From an uncultured Collinsella sp. (GTDB lineage: Bacteria; Actinomycetota; Coriobacteriia; Coriobacteriales; Coriobacteriaceae), in contig CABUGI010000012.1 of assembly GCA_902491055.1 (NCBI GenBank), forward strand, positions 1 through 29,744: a DNA stretch of 29,744 bases, written 5' to 3'. The position numbers and the translations under genes are program-made. This document shows, piece by piece, positions 8,662-16,172 of this stretch. The notes beneath the pieces were generated by a model that saw only the letters and a program-made list of their open reading frames with translations, did no database searches and had not been told where the DNA came from. Every line of letters begins with the position of its first letter. Within the stretch, counting starts at the first letter, position 1.

Positions 8662-11541
8662 ATGTCTGATTCTTCTATCGTTATTCGCGGCGCTCGTGAG
8701 CACAACCTCCGTGATATCGATGTTTCCATTCCGCGTGACCAACTCGTGGTCATTACCGGTCTTTCTGGCTCGGGCAAGAGTTCGCTGGCATTTGACACTA
8801 TCTATGCCGAGGGCCAGCGTCGATACGTTGAGAGCCTTTCGAGCTATGCGCGCCAGTTCTTGGGCCAGATGGACAAACCCGACTTGGATTCAATCGACGG
8901 CCTTTCGCCGGCGGTGTCGATTGACCAAAAGACGACGTCTAAAAACCCTCGCTCGACGGTTGGCACCGTAACCGAGATTTATGACTATCTGCGCCTGCTG
9001 TTCGCCCGTGTGGGCACCCCGCACTGCCCCGAATGCGGCCGCGTCATTGAGCGTCAGACGACCGACCAGGTTGCCGACAAGGTCTTGGCGGCGGGGGAGG
9101 GCCGCCGCGCGTTTGTGCTGGCACCGGTGGTGCGCGGGCGAAAAGGCGAGTACACCAAACTGTTTGAGGACCTTCGCGCCGAGGGCTTTAGCCGCGTGCG
9201 TGTCGACGGTGAAGTGCGCTCGCTCGACGATCCGATCGATCTGGACAAGAAGTTCAAGCACGATATCGAGGTCGTGGTCGATCGCATCGTGATCCGTGAG
9301 AACTCTCTGGGCCGTATCGCCGAGTCTGTTGAGCAGGCGACCGCGCTGGCTCACGGCAATGTAAACGTGTACATGCTGCCCAATCGTGATGCTCCCGAGG
9401 GGACCGAGGGCGAGCTGCTGGAGTATTCGTTGGCCTTGGCGTGCCCGGAGCATGGTCACTCCATTGACGATCTTCAGCCGCGTGATTTTTCGTTCAACGC
9501 TCCCTATGGCGCATGTCCTGAGTGCGACGGCCTGGGCTTTAAGAAAACCGTTGATGCCGAGGCGCTGATCGAGGACCCCTCGAAGTCCATTGCCGACGGA
9601 GTCTTTGGTAGCCTGTTCGGCAATTCGAACTACTATCCGCAGATTTTTGCTGCGGTCTGCAAACACTTTAAGGTGAGCACCGATACGCCGTGGGAGGACT
9701 TGCCCCCTCGCGTGCGTCGTGCATTCTTGGATGGCCTGGGCGATACGAAGATCTCGGTCGACTACCAAAAGCTCGACGGACGTCGCAGCCAGTGGGATAC
9801 CAAGTTTTCGGGCGTTCGCAACATTCTGTACGAACGCTATACCGAGACGACGAACGAGAACACCAAGGCGCGCTTGGAGAAGTACATTCGCGAGGAACCG
9901 TGCTCGAGCTGCCACGGCGCTCGTTTGCGCCCTGAGATGCTCGCCGTCACCGTGGGCGGCAAGTCCATTTACGAGGTTTGTTGCCTGTCGTGCCGTGAGT
10001 CGCTCGAGTTTTTTGAGGGCCTGGAGCTCACCGAGCGCCAACAGTTTATCGGCGGGCGCATCGTCAAGGAAATCCTGGAGCGCTTGCGTTTTCTGGTCGA
10101 TGTTGGACTCGACTATCTGACGCTCGATCGTGCCTCGGCGACGCTTTCTGGTGGCGAGGCGCAGCGTATTCGCCTGGCAACGCAGATCGGCGCGGGTCTC
10201 ATGGGCGTGCTCTATATTCTGGATGAGCCCTCGATCGGTCTTCATCAGCGTGACAACGAGCGCCTGATCAAGACGCTCGAGCGCCTGCGCGATATCGGCA
10301 ATACCGTTATCGTCGTCGAACACGACGAGGATACAATCCGTGCCGCCGACTACGTGATCGACATGGGGCCCGGCGCCGGCGTCAACGGCGGACACGTAGT
10401 CGCGGCGGGAACGCCTGCCGATATCATGGCTTGTCCTGAGTCGATGACGGGCGCTTATCTGACCGGCAAACGAATGATCCGGGTGCCTGATGAACGGCGC
10501 AAGCCCGGTCGTGGCTGCCTTAAAATTACGGGCGCTCGAGCCAACAACCTCAAAAACGTTACTGCCAAGATCGAGTTTGGTACGCTTACGGTTGTTACCG
10601 GCGTGTCGGGATCGGGCAAGAGCTCCCTGGTTACCGATACCATTGCGCCTGCCCTTACGAATGCCATTCACCGTTCGACGCGCCCTGTGGGTCCATATAA
10701 GAAAATCGAGGGCATCGAGTGTATCGATAAGGTTATCGATATCGACCAGTCGCCGATTGGCCGCACGCCGCGTTCCAACCCTGCTACCTATATCGGCCTG
10801 TGGGATGATCTTCGCGCGCTGTTTGCGAGTACGCCGGAGTCGAAGGCGCGCGGCTACTCGCCGGGTCGTTTCTCCTTTAATGTGAGTGGCGGTCGCTGTG
10901 AAGCATGCAAGGGCGACGGGCAAATTAAGATCGAGATGCACTTCCTTCCCGATATCTATGTCCCCTGTGAGGTCTGCGGCGGCAAGCGCTATAACCGCGA
11001 GACGCTTGAGGTCACCTACCGTGGTAAGACCATCTCGGACGTACTCGACATGAGCGTCACCGAGGCGCTGGCGTTCTTTGGGAATATCCCGCAGATCAAG
11101 CGCAAGCTCCAGACCCTGTATGACGTGGGCCTGGGCTATGTGAGCCTGGGCCAACCTGCCACGACGCTTTCGGGCGGCGAGGCGCAGCGTGTGAAGCTCG
11201 CCAAGGAGCTTCATCGACGCCAGACGGGCAAGACGTTCTATATTTTGGACGAGCCGACGACCGGCCTTCATTTTGAGGACGTCCGCCAGCTGCTCGATGT
11301 ACTGCAGCGCTTGGTCGATGCGGGCAACACGGTGCTGGTGATTGAACACAACCTTGATGTCATCAAGGTTGCCGACCGCCTGATCGATATGGGTCCCGAG
11401 GGCGGTAACGGCGGCGGAACCGTCGTGGTTTCGGGTACACCGGAGCAGGTTGCGGACTGTCCGCAGAGTTATACGGGCAAGTTTTTGGCGCCGTTGCTCA
11501 GGCGTGACCGGGAGCGCCAGGCTCAACTTGATGCTCAATAA
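8662..11541 (+). CDS. uvrA: Excinuclease ABC subunit UvrA
   Basis: UvrA is the ATP-dependent damage-recognition dimer of nucleotide excision repair that loads UvrB. The 959-residue protein has two ABC ATPase modules: Walker A GLSGSGKSS near the N-terminus and GVSGSGKSS in the second half. Each module has an LSGGEAQR signature and a DEPS/DEPT Walker B. The C-terminal zinc module has the CEAC...CEVCGGKRY cysteines. In the first zinc knuckle the usual CxxC is C261-P-E-H264-G-H266, paired with C285-x2-C288, so a histidine replaces one cysteine. ATG 8662 is preceded by AGGAGG and AAGGAG (5 nt spacing), so the upstream 22-codon extension to 8596 is rejected. It is probably monocistronic, with a LexA box upstream and a hairpin downstream. 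Confidence 0.97.
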   Translation: MSDSSIVIRGAREHNLRDIDVSIPRDQLVVITGLSGSGKSSLAFDTIYAEGQRRYVESLSSYARQFLGQMDKPDLDSIDGLSPAVSIDQKTTSKNPRSTVGTVTEIYDYLRLLFARVGTPHCPECGRVIERQTTDQVADKVLAAGEGRRAFVLAPVVRGRKGEYTKLFEDLRAEGFSRVRVDGEVRSLDDPIDLDKKFKHDIEVVVDRIVIRENSLGRIAESVEQATALAHGNVNVYMLPNRDAPEGTEGELLEYSLALACPEHGHSIDDLQPRDFSFNAPYGACPECDGLGFKKTVDAEALIEDPSKSIADGVFGSLFGNSNYYPQIFAAVCKHFKVSTDTPWEDLPPRVRRAFLDGLGDTKISVDYQKLDGRRSQWDTKFSGVRNILYERYTETTNENTKARLEKYIREEPCSSCHGARLRPEMLAVTVGGKSIYEVCCLSCRESLEFFEGLELTERQQFIGGRIVKEILERLRFLVDVGLDYLTLDRASATLSGGEAQRIRLATQIGAGLMGVLYILDEPSIGLHQRDNERLIKTLERLRDIGNTVIVVEHDEDTIRAADYVIDMGPGAGVNGGHVVAAGTPADIMACPESMTGAYLTGKRMIRVPDERRKPGRGCLKITGARANNLKNVTAKIEFGTLTVVTGVSGSGKSSLVTDTIAPALTNAIHRSTRPVGPYKKIEGIECIDKVIDIDQSPIGRTPRSNPATYIGLWDDLRALFASTPESKARGYSPGRFSFNVSGGRCEACKGDGQIKIEMHFLPDIYVPCEVCGGKRYNRETLEVTYRGKTISDVLDMSVTEALAFFGNIPQIKRKLQTLYDVGLGYVSLGQPATTLSGGEAQRVKLAKELHRRQTGKTFYILDEPTTGLHFEDVRQLLDVLQRLVDAGNTVLVIEHNLDVIKVADRLIDMGPEGGNGGGTVVVSGTPEQVADCPQSYTGKFLAPLLRRDRERQAQLDAQ

Positions 11542-11561
11542 ATAGGCGATTCAGTTTATGG

Positions 11562-11592
11562 GCGCCATCGACTCCTTGTGATTCGATGGCGC
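11562..11592 (+). terminator. Hairpin terminator after uvrA
   Basis: A perfect 10-bp inverted repeat (11562-11571 with 11583-11592) with an 11-nt loop lies 20 nt past the uvrA stop. The following T tract is poor. It separates uvrA from the ybaK-murJ-uvrC operon. Confidence 0.65.
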
Positions 11593-11605
11593 TTGCTGTG
11601 CCGAA

Positions 11606-11636
11606 GTGACGTATGCAGCCGAATTGGACATATACT
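11606..11636 (+). promoter_or_regulatory. Putative promoter of the ybaK-murJ-uvrC operon
   Basis: A good -10 hexamer, TATACT (11631-11636), lies 37 bp before the ybaK start and just after the uvrA terminator. The best -35 is GTGACG (11606-11611) at a long 19-bp spacing, so the -35 is doubtful. Confidence 0.4.
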
Positions 11637-11673
11637 TAATCCTTGCGTCCGAATGCGAGGGAAAGGATATGTC

Positions 11674-12174
11674 ATGGCAAAGGCTGTAAAGACGCCAAAA
11701 ACCAATGCGATGCGCGAGCTGGAAAGCGCCGGCATTTCCTATGTTCTACATACGTACGAAGACGATGGCGATGAGTCGGTGGGCCTGGGGGTCGCGATTT
11801 CGGAGCAGCTTGGCGAGGAGCCCGGTCAAGGATTTAAGACTTTGGTCTGTGTGACACCGTCCAACGACTATGTCGTGTGCTGCATCCCTGTTGCCGACGA
11901 GCTCGATCTAAAGTCCGCCGCGCGTGCCGCGGGGGAGAAGTCCTTGGCCATGATGCATGTGAAGGATTTGCTTGCGGCGACTGGCTACGTTCGCGGCGGC
12001 TGCAGCCCGGTCGGTATGAAAAAACGCTACCGGACGCTCATTGATGAGACATGTGTCCTTTGGGATACCATTTTTATTTCGGGAGGCAAGCGTGGTTATC
12101 AGCTCGAGCTTGCACCCGATGATTTAATTGCATTTTGCGGGGCGACGGTTGCCGCGATTACGAGAGAGGACTGA
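11674..12174 (+). CDS. ybaK: Cys-tRNA(Pro)/Cys-tRNA(Cys) deacylase, YbaK/EbsC family
   Basis: This is a 166-residue single-domain trans-editing enzyme that hydrolyses mischarged Cys-tRNA(Pro). The family's catalytic lysine is visible as Lys55 in GFKTLVCV. The conserved glycine-rich loop RGGCSPVGMKKR and the C-terminal SGGKRGYQLELAPDDL stretch match the YbaK subfamily rather than ProX or the proline-tRNA-synthetase insertion domain. ATG 11674 has AAAGGA 6 nt upstream; the upstream in-frame start at 11578 would overlap the uvrA terminator. murJ begins 3 nt after the stop, so the two are cotranscribed and probably translationally coupled. Confidence 0.93.
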   Translation: MAKAVKTPKTNAMRELESAGISYVLHTYEDDGDESVGLGVAISEQLGEEPGQGFKTLVCVTPSNDYVVCCIPVADELDLKSAARAAGEKSLAMMHVKDLLAATGYVRGGCSPVGMKKRYRTLIDETCVLWDTIFISGGKRGYQLELAPDDLIAFCGATVAAITRED

Positions 12175-12177
12175 GCG

Positions 12178-13860
12178 ATGCCGCAGGAAGAATTGAAGCG
12201 CGGAGCTCATTTTGCAAAAGAATCTGCGCCTCAGACACCCTCATCCGAAGCTTCTTCGTCGCGAGATGACACTGACGACATGGGCTCGTCGGACTACTCC
12301 ACGGTTGGTCGTTCCGCCGGGCTTATGACCATCCTGACTATCGTGTCTCGCGTCACCGGTTTTATCCGCACGTGGGCAATGGCGGCCGCTATCGGCATGT
12401 CGCTACTCTCGTCCTCCTATCAGGTCGCCAACAACCTGCCCAATATGCTCTACGAACTCGTGATGGGCGGCATGCTCGTGACGGCGTTTTTGCCCGTGTA
12501 CATGGGCGTGAGGCGTGAGCAGGGTCGCGAGGCCTCAAACGAGTACGTGGGCAACCTGCTCGGCATTCTGCTTTTGGTGCTGGGTGGCATTTCGTTGCTG
12601 GGGACCGTGTTCGCCCCGGGCTTTATCTGGACGCAATCGTTCCTTTCGGGTGACGGCGGCAGCATGGATACCGCTGCGTTCATGTTCCGTTTCTTTGCCA
12701 TCCAGATTCTGTTTTATGGTTTGGGCTCGGTGTTCTCGGGCGTTCTCAACGCACACCGCGACTACTTCTGGTCGACGTTTGCTCCGGTCCTCAACAATGT
12801 GATCGTCATTGCGAGCTTTATGGGTTTTGCGCCCGTGTCCGCACAGTTTGGCGAACGTGCCGGCATCATCTTGATTGCGGCCGGTACGACCCTCGGTGTC
12901 TTTGTTCAGATGGCATGTCAGATCCCCGCGCTTGGCAAGCACGGCGTGCATCCCCATATCCATATCGACTTTAAGGACCCCGCACTGCGGCAGACGATTG
13001 CGCTCGGTATCCCGACGCTGCTCGCCACGGTGTGCATGTTTGTCTCGACTTCTATCACCAACGCTGCCGCGCTGGTGGTCCAGCCCGAGACTGGTCCTTC
13101 CGTCATCGCCTATGCGCGCCTGTGGTACACGCTGCCCTACGCGCTGATTGCCGCCTCGCTTTCGACGGCGCTCTATACCGAGCTCTCTCACGACGCACAG
13201 GAGAAGGATTACGACAGCGTACGCACGGGCATTTCGCGTGGCGTCGCCCAGATGCTGTTCTTCCTGATTCCGTTCGCACTGTACCTGATTGTCTTCGCAC
13301 GTCCGCTCAACATGATCTACTGTGCTGGCAAGTTCGATGAATCCGGAGTGGCGCTGGTGTCCGAGTACCTTGTCTACCTGGCGCTCTCGCTGCCGCTCTA
13401 CGGCGTGGTCGTGTTGATGCAGAAGAGCTTCTCTGCCTTGCTCGACATGAAGCCCTATAGCCGCTATTGCCTGTATTCTGCCATCGGCCAGGCCGGCTCG
13501 GTTCTGCTGTTTGGCGTTGTGCTGGGCTTCGGCATGCCGGCAATCGCGCTTTCGTATGTCGTCGACTACGTGATCTTGGTCGGTTGTTCGCTGTGGTGGC
13601 TGCGTCGTCGTCTGTGTGGCCTTCAGGTCAAATCTATCCTACATGGCGGTTTCTTTGGCCTTTTGCTCGGTGGCCTGGGTGCTGCCGCAGGCGCCGGCGT
13701 CATGTGGGCGCTTGAGCACTTTGTCGGGGCGCTTGGCGGTTCGATTCTGATTACTCTTGGCTATGTTTGCGTTGCGGGTGTCGTCTCGCTTGCTGTTACC
13801 TTTGGCCTTGCCGTCGTCCTTAAGATGCCCGAGGTCTCGGCGCTGCTTCGTCGCAAGTAG
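12178..13860 (+). CDS. murJ: Lipid II flippase MurJ (MviN family)
   Basis: MurJ moves the peptidoglycan precursor lipid II across the membrane. The 560-residue protein has a hydrophilic, Ser/Asp/Glu-rich N-terminal tail of about 40 residues. About 14 hydrophobic segments of the MOP exporter superfamily follow, beginning with LMTILTIVSRVTGFIRTWAM and including the typical NNLPNMLYELVMGGMLVTAF region. ATG 12178 follows GAGAGGA in the end of ybaK. A second in-frame ATG near residue 35 could be used, but the first has the better ribosome site. uvrC starts directly at the stop codon, giving a ybaK-murJ-uvrC operon. Confidence 0.93.
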   Translation: MPQEELKRGAHFAKESAPQTPSSEASSSRDDTDDMGSSDYSTVGRSAGLMTILTIVSRVTGFIRTWAMAAAIGMSLLSSSYQVANNLPNMLYELVMGGMLVTAFLPVYMGVRREQGREASNEYVGNLLGILLLVLGGISLLGTVFAPGFIWTQSFLSGDGGSMDTAAFMFRFFAIQILFYGLGSVFSGVLNAHRDYFWSTFAPVLNNVIVIASFMGFAPVSAQFGERAGIILIAAGTTLGVFVQMACQIPALGKHGVHPHIHIDFKDPALRQTIALGIPTLLATVCMFVSTSITNAAALVVQPETGPSVIAYARLWYTLPYALIAASLSTALYTELSHDAQEKDYDSVRTGISRGVAQMLFFLIPFALYLIVFARPLNMIYCAGKFDESGVALVSEYLVYLALSLPLYGVVVLMQKSFSALLDMKPYSRYCLYSAIGQAGSVLLFGVVLGFGMPAIALSYVVDYVILVGCSLWWLRRRLCGLQVKSILHGGFFGLLLGGLGAAAGAGVMWALEHFVGALGGSILITLGYVCVAGVVSLAVTFGLAVVLKMPEVSALLRRK

Positions 13861-15807
13861 GTGCGCGTGGCCGGTCACGACAACATTCCAACGCTTGCCG
13901 AGCAGGTTTCGCGCGTTCCCACACAGCCCGGATGCTACCTTTGGAAGGATGCCAAGGGCGATGTCATCTACGTGGGCAAGGCGAAAAACCTACGCGCCCG
14001 CATGCGTCAATACGTGACACTGCAGGATGAGCGTCAAAAGATTCCGCTGATGATGCAGCTGGTGGCGAGCTTTGACTATATCGTGGTGGAGACCGAGCAT
14101 GAGGCGTTGGTGCTCGAGCGCAATTTGATTGGTCAGTACCATCCGTACTTTAACGTCGACCTCAAGGATGACAAGAGCTACCCCTTTATCGCCATTACAA
14201 AGGGCGACCTGTATCCCGCTATCAAATATACGCGTGAGCGTCATAAGCCGGGAACGCGCTATTTTGGACCCTATACCGATAGCCGTGCGGCACGTGAGAC
14301 GATAGATACGCTGCGCAAGGTTATTCCCATCTGCTCCGCATCCTGTGCGGAGTGGCGTCGTTGTCGCCGTATCGTTGAGTCCCACAAGGGCGAGGAAGAC
14401 ATCGTCAATATGATTTGCGCGCAAAACGGGCGTCCCTGCTTTGACTACCATGTCGGGCGCGGCCCGGGTGCGTGTGTCGGCGCGATTTCCCCGGCAGACT
14501 ATGCCAAGAACGTCAAGCGTGTCGAGCGCTTTTTGTCGGGCCATCGCAAGGATGTCGTCGATGAGCTGACCTCCGAGATGACGGATGCCGCCGAGGCGCT
14601 CGACTTTGAGCGCGCGGCACGCGTCAAACGTCGTTTGGAGGTCATCAGGGGTCTGGACGATCGTCAGCAAGTCGTTTTTCCCTCCAGTGTCGATATCGAT
14701 GTCATCGGGTTCTATCGCGAGGAGACCATCTCCGCCGCTTGCGTCTTCGTCGTTCGCGAGGGCCGAACAGTTCGCACCTGCGAGTTCATTCTCGACAAGG
14801 GTCTTGATGTTGACGAGGAAGAGCTCCAGTCGGGCTTTCTTAAGCGCTATTACGACGAGACGGCTGATATTCCAGCTGAGGTCAACCTTTCCGTCGAGCT
14901 TGAGGATGCGGAGGCGCTGGGGGAATGGCTTGCGGGCAAGCGCGAGCGTTCCTGCCATCTCCATAGGCCGCAGCGTGGCGAAAAGCACCGTTTGCTCGAT
15001 ATGGCATCCAAAAATGCGCGCCATGCCCTCATGCGCTACATGATGCGAACGGGGTACGCTGACGACCGCACCAATCAGGCGCTCCTGGAGCTCGAAAGCG
15101 CGCTGGCGCTGCCAGCGCCGCCGATGCGTATCGAGTGCTTCGATATCTCGACGCTGCACGGAACCTTTACCGTCGCCTCGATGGTGGTGTTTACCAACGG
15201 ACGCGCCGACAAGAGCCAGTACCGTCGTTTTAAAATTCAGGCCGAATTGGACGAGGCAAACGACTTCGTGTCGATGTCCGAGGTTTTGGGACGACGCTAT
15301 GCTCCCGAGCGCATGGCCGACGAGCGCTTTGGATCGCGCCCCGATTTGCTCGTTGTCGATGGCGGTAAGCCGCAATTGACCGCTGCGATCAAGCAACTTG
15401 AGGCTCTTGGGCTCGATATACCAGTTTGTGGCTTGGCGAAGGCCGATGAGGAGGTTTTCGTGCCTTGGGACGAGACTCCCGTCGTGCTGCCGACCGGGTC
15501 TGCTTCGCTCTATCTAATTAAACAGGTTCGCGATGAATCGCACCGTTTTGCCATCACGTTCCATCGCGAATTGCGCGATAAAGCCATGACGGTTTCGGTA
15601 CTCGATGACGTTCCAGGCGTGGGACCCACCAGAAAACGTGCCCTTATGCGCCATTTTGGCTCGATGAAGCGTTTGCGCGCGGCGAGCGAGCAAGAGATCG
15701 CGGAAGTTCGAGGCGTTCCGGCCGATGTCGCCAAAGCGGTCCACGAGGCACTTGTTGCATGGAATGCCGAACGCGCCCAGGCATCGGCCAACCGTTCCGA
15801 AAACTAA
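13861..15807 (+). CDS. uvrC: Excinuclease ABC subunit UvrC
   Basis: UvrC makes both incisions in nucleotide excision repair. The 648-residue protein shows four regions: an N-terminal GIY-YIG nuclease (PGCYLWKD...IYVGKAKNLRARM), a UVR domain (about 235-270) that binds UvrB, an RNase H-like nuclease (IECFDIS; LLVVDGGKPQL), and C-terminal helix-hairpin-helix repeats (DVPGVGPTRKRAL). The start is GTG 13861, contiguous with the murJ stop and without a clear ribosome site, so translation is probably coupled. The Fe-S cysteine region is unusual: Cys193 and Cys205 are kept, Gly201 replaces the third cysteine, and extra cysteines occur at 158, 162, 168 and 186. Length is normal. Confidence 0.96.
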   Translation: MRVAGHDNIPTLAEQVSRVPTQPGCYLWKDAKGDVIYVGKAKNLRARMRQYVTLQDERQKIPLMMQLVASFDYIVVETEHEALVLERNLIGQYHPYFNVDLKDDKSYPFIAITKGDLYPAIKYTRERHKPGTRYFGPYTDSRAARETIDTLRKVIPICSASCAEWRRCRRIVESHKGEEDIVNMICAQNGRPCFDYHVGRGPGACVGAISPADYAKNVKRVERFLSGHRKDVVDELTSEMTDAAEALDFERAARVKRRLEVIRGLDDRQQVVFPSSVDIDVIGFYREETISAACVFVVREGRTVRTCEFILDKGLDVDEEELQSGFLKRYYDETADIPAEVNLSVELEDAEALGEWLAGKRERSCHLHRPQRGEKHRLLDMASKNARHALMRYMMRTGYADDRTNQALLELESALALPAPPMRIECFDISTLHGTFTVASMVVFTNGRADKSQYRRFKIQAELDEANDFVSMSEVLGRRYAPERMADERFGSRPDLLVVDGGKPQLTAAIKQLEALGLDIPVCGLAKADEEVFVPWDETPVVLPTGSASLYLIKQVRDESHRFAITFHRELRDKAMTVSVLDDVPGVGPTRKRALMRHFGSMKRLRAASEQEIAEVRGVPADVAKAVHEALVAWNAERAQASANRSEN

Positions 15808-15832
15808 ACGTGCTTCTAAACAACTGATATAC

Positions 15833-15855
15833 ATGATTGGCCGATTTTCAATCAT
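15833..15855 (+). terminator. Weak AT-rich terminator after uvrC
   Basis: A 7-bp stem (15833-15839 with 15849-15855) and 9-nt loop are followed by a T-rich TTATTT stretch, 25 nt after the uvrC stop. The stem is AT-rich, so efficiency is uncertain. Confidence 0.45.
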
Positions 15856-15997
15856 TTATTTCGCGGCGATTACCTGTCGATTTCGGGTTTTATTAACGCT
15901 AAAACGTTTGACTAGCCATGGTGAACAACCCTGCTATCCTGCGGGTTGACGATGACTGATATCTCACCTCGTCGATACATACTGTCTGGCGAATCGT

Positions 15998-16026
15998 TTG
16001 TCAATGAATTCGGTGAACGGTAGTAA
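15998..16026 (+). promoter_or_regulatory. Candidate promoter P1 of the sialic acid cluster
   Basis: TTGTCA (15998-16003) and TAGTAA (16021-16026) are separated by exactly 17 bp. The -35 is 5/6 consensus but the -10 only 3/6. The -10 lies inside the 16015-16035 palindrome, which fits repression at this promoter. Confidence 0.4.
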
Positions 16027-16035
16027 ATACCGTTC
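16015..16035. promoter_or_regulatory. Operator-like palindrome upstream of the solute-binding gene
   Basis: An 8-bp perfect inverted repeat, GAACGGTA-gtaaa-TACCGTTC, overlaps the candidate -10 element. Size and symmetry are those of a dimeric repressor site (GntR- or RpiR-type regulators commonly control nan genes). No regulator gene is in the window, so the binding protein is unknown. Confidence 0.5.
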
Positions 16036-16075
16036 AAGCGTATGTATGTATCGGTCGCCGAGCGCGGCACCTCAG

Positions 16076-16103
16076 TTGGGTTCGTCGGTAGGTAAGGTAT
16101 ATA
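16076..16103 (+). promoter_or_regulatory. Candidate promoter P2 of the sialic acid cluster
   Basis: TTGGGT (16076-16081) and TATATA (16098-16103) are spaced by 16 bp, about 70 bp upstream of the solute-binding protein start. It is an alternative to P1; sequence alone does not decide between them. Confidence 0.35.
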
Positions 16104-16172
16104 TCGTCCGCAAGTTGCGCGGGGGCAAGTCTAGGTGCTCCCGGGTAAGATTCTCTATTGATAGGAGAAGAC

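Larger units (their letters stand above)
15973..16053. repeat. Widely spaced 10-bp inverted repeat in the nan control region
   Basis: Perfect 10-bp arms (15973-15982 and 16044-16053) flank 61 bp that contain a promoter candidate and a second palindrome. It may be a pair of operator half-sites or a leader RNA stem. Apart from this and the sites listed separately, I see nothing coding in the 365-bp gap 15808-16172. Confidence 0.5.

Noticed and set aside
8890..11538. Very long minus-strand open frame (882 codons) opposite uvrA
   Set aside because: It is an antisense shadow produced by GC-rich codon bias. Its translation has no domain-like pattern, and uvrA on the plus strand is certain.
15946..15951. 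TTGACG as a -35 element for the nan cluster
   Set aside because: No -10-like hexamer lies 16-18 bp downstream; the pairs at 15998-16026 and 16076-16103 fit better.
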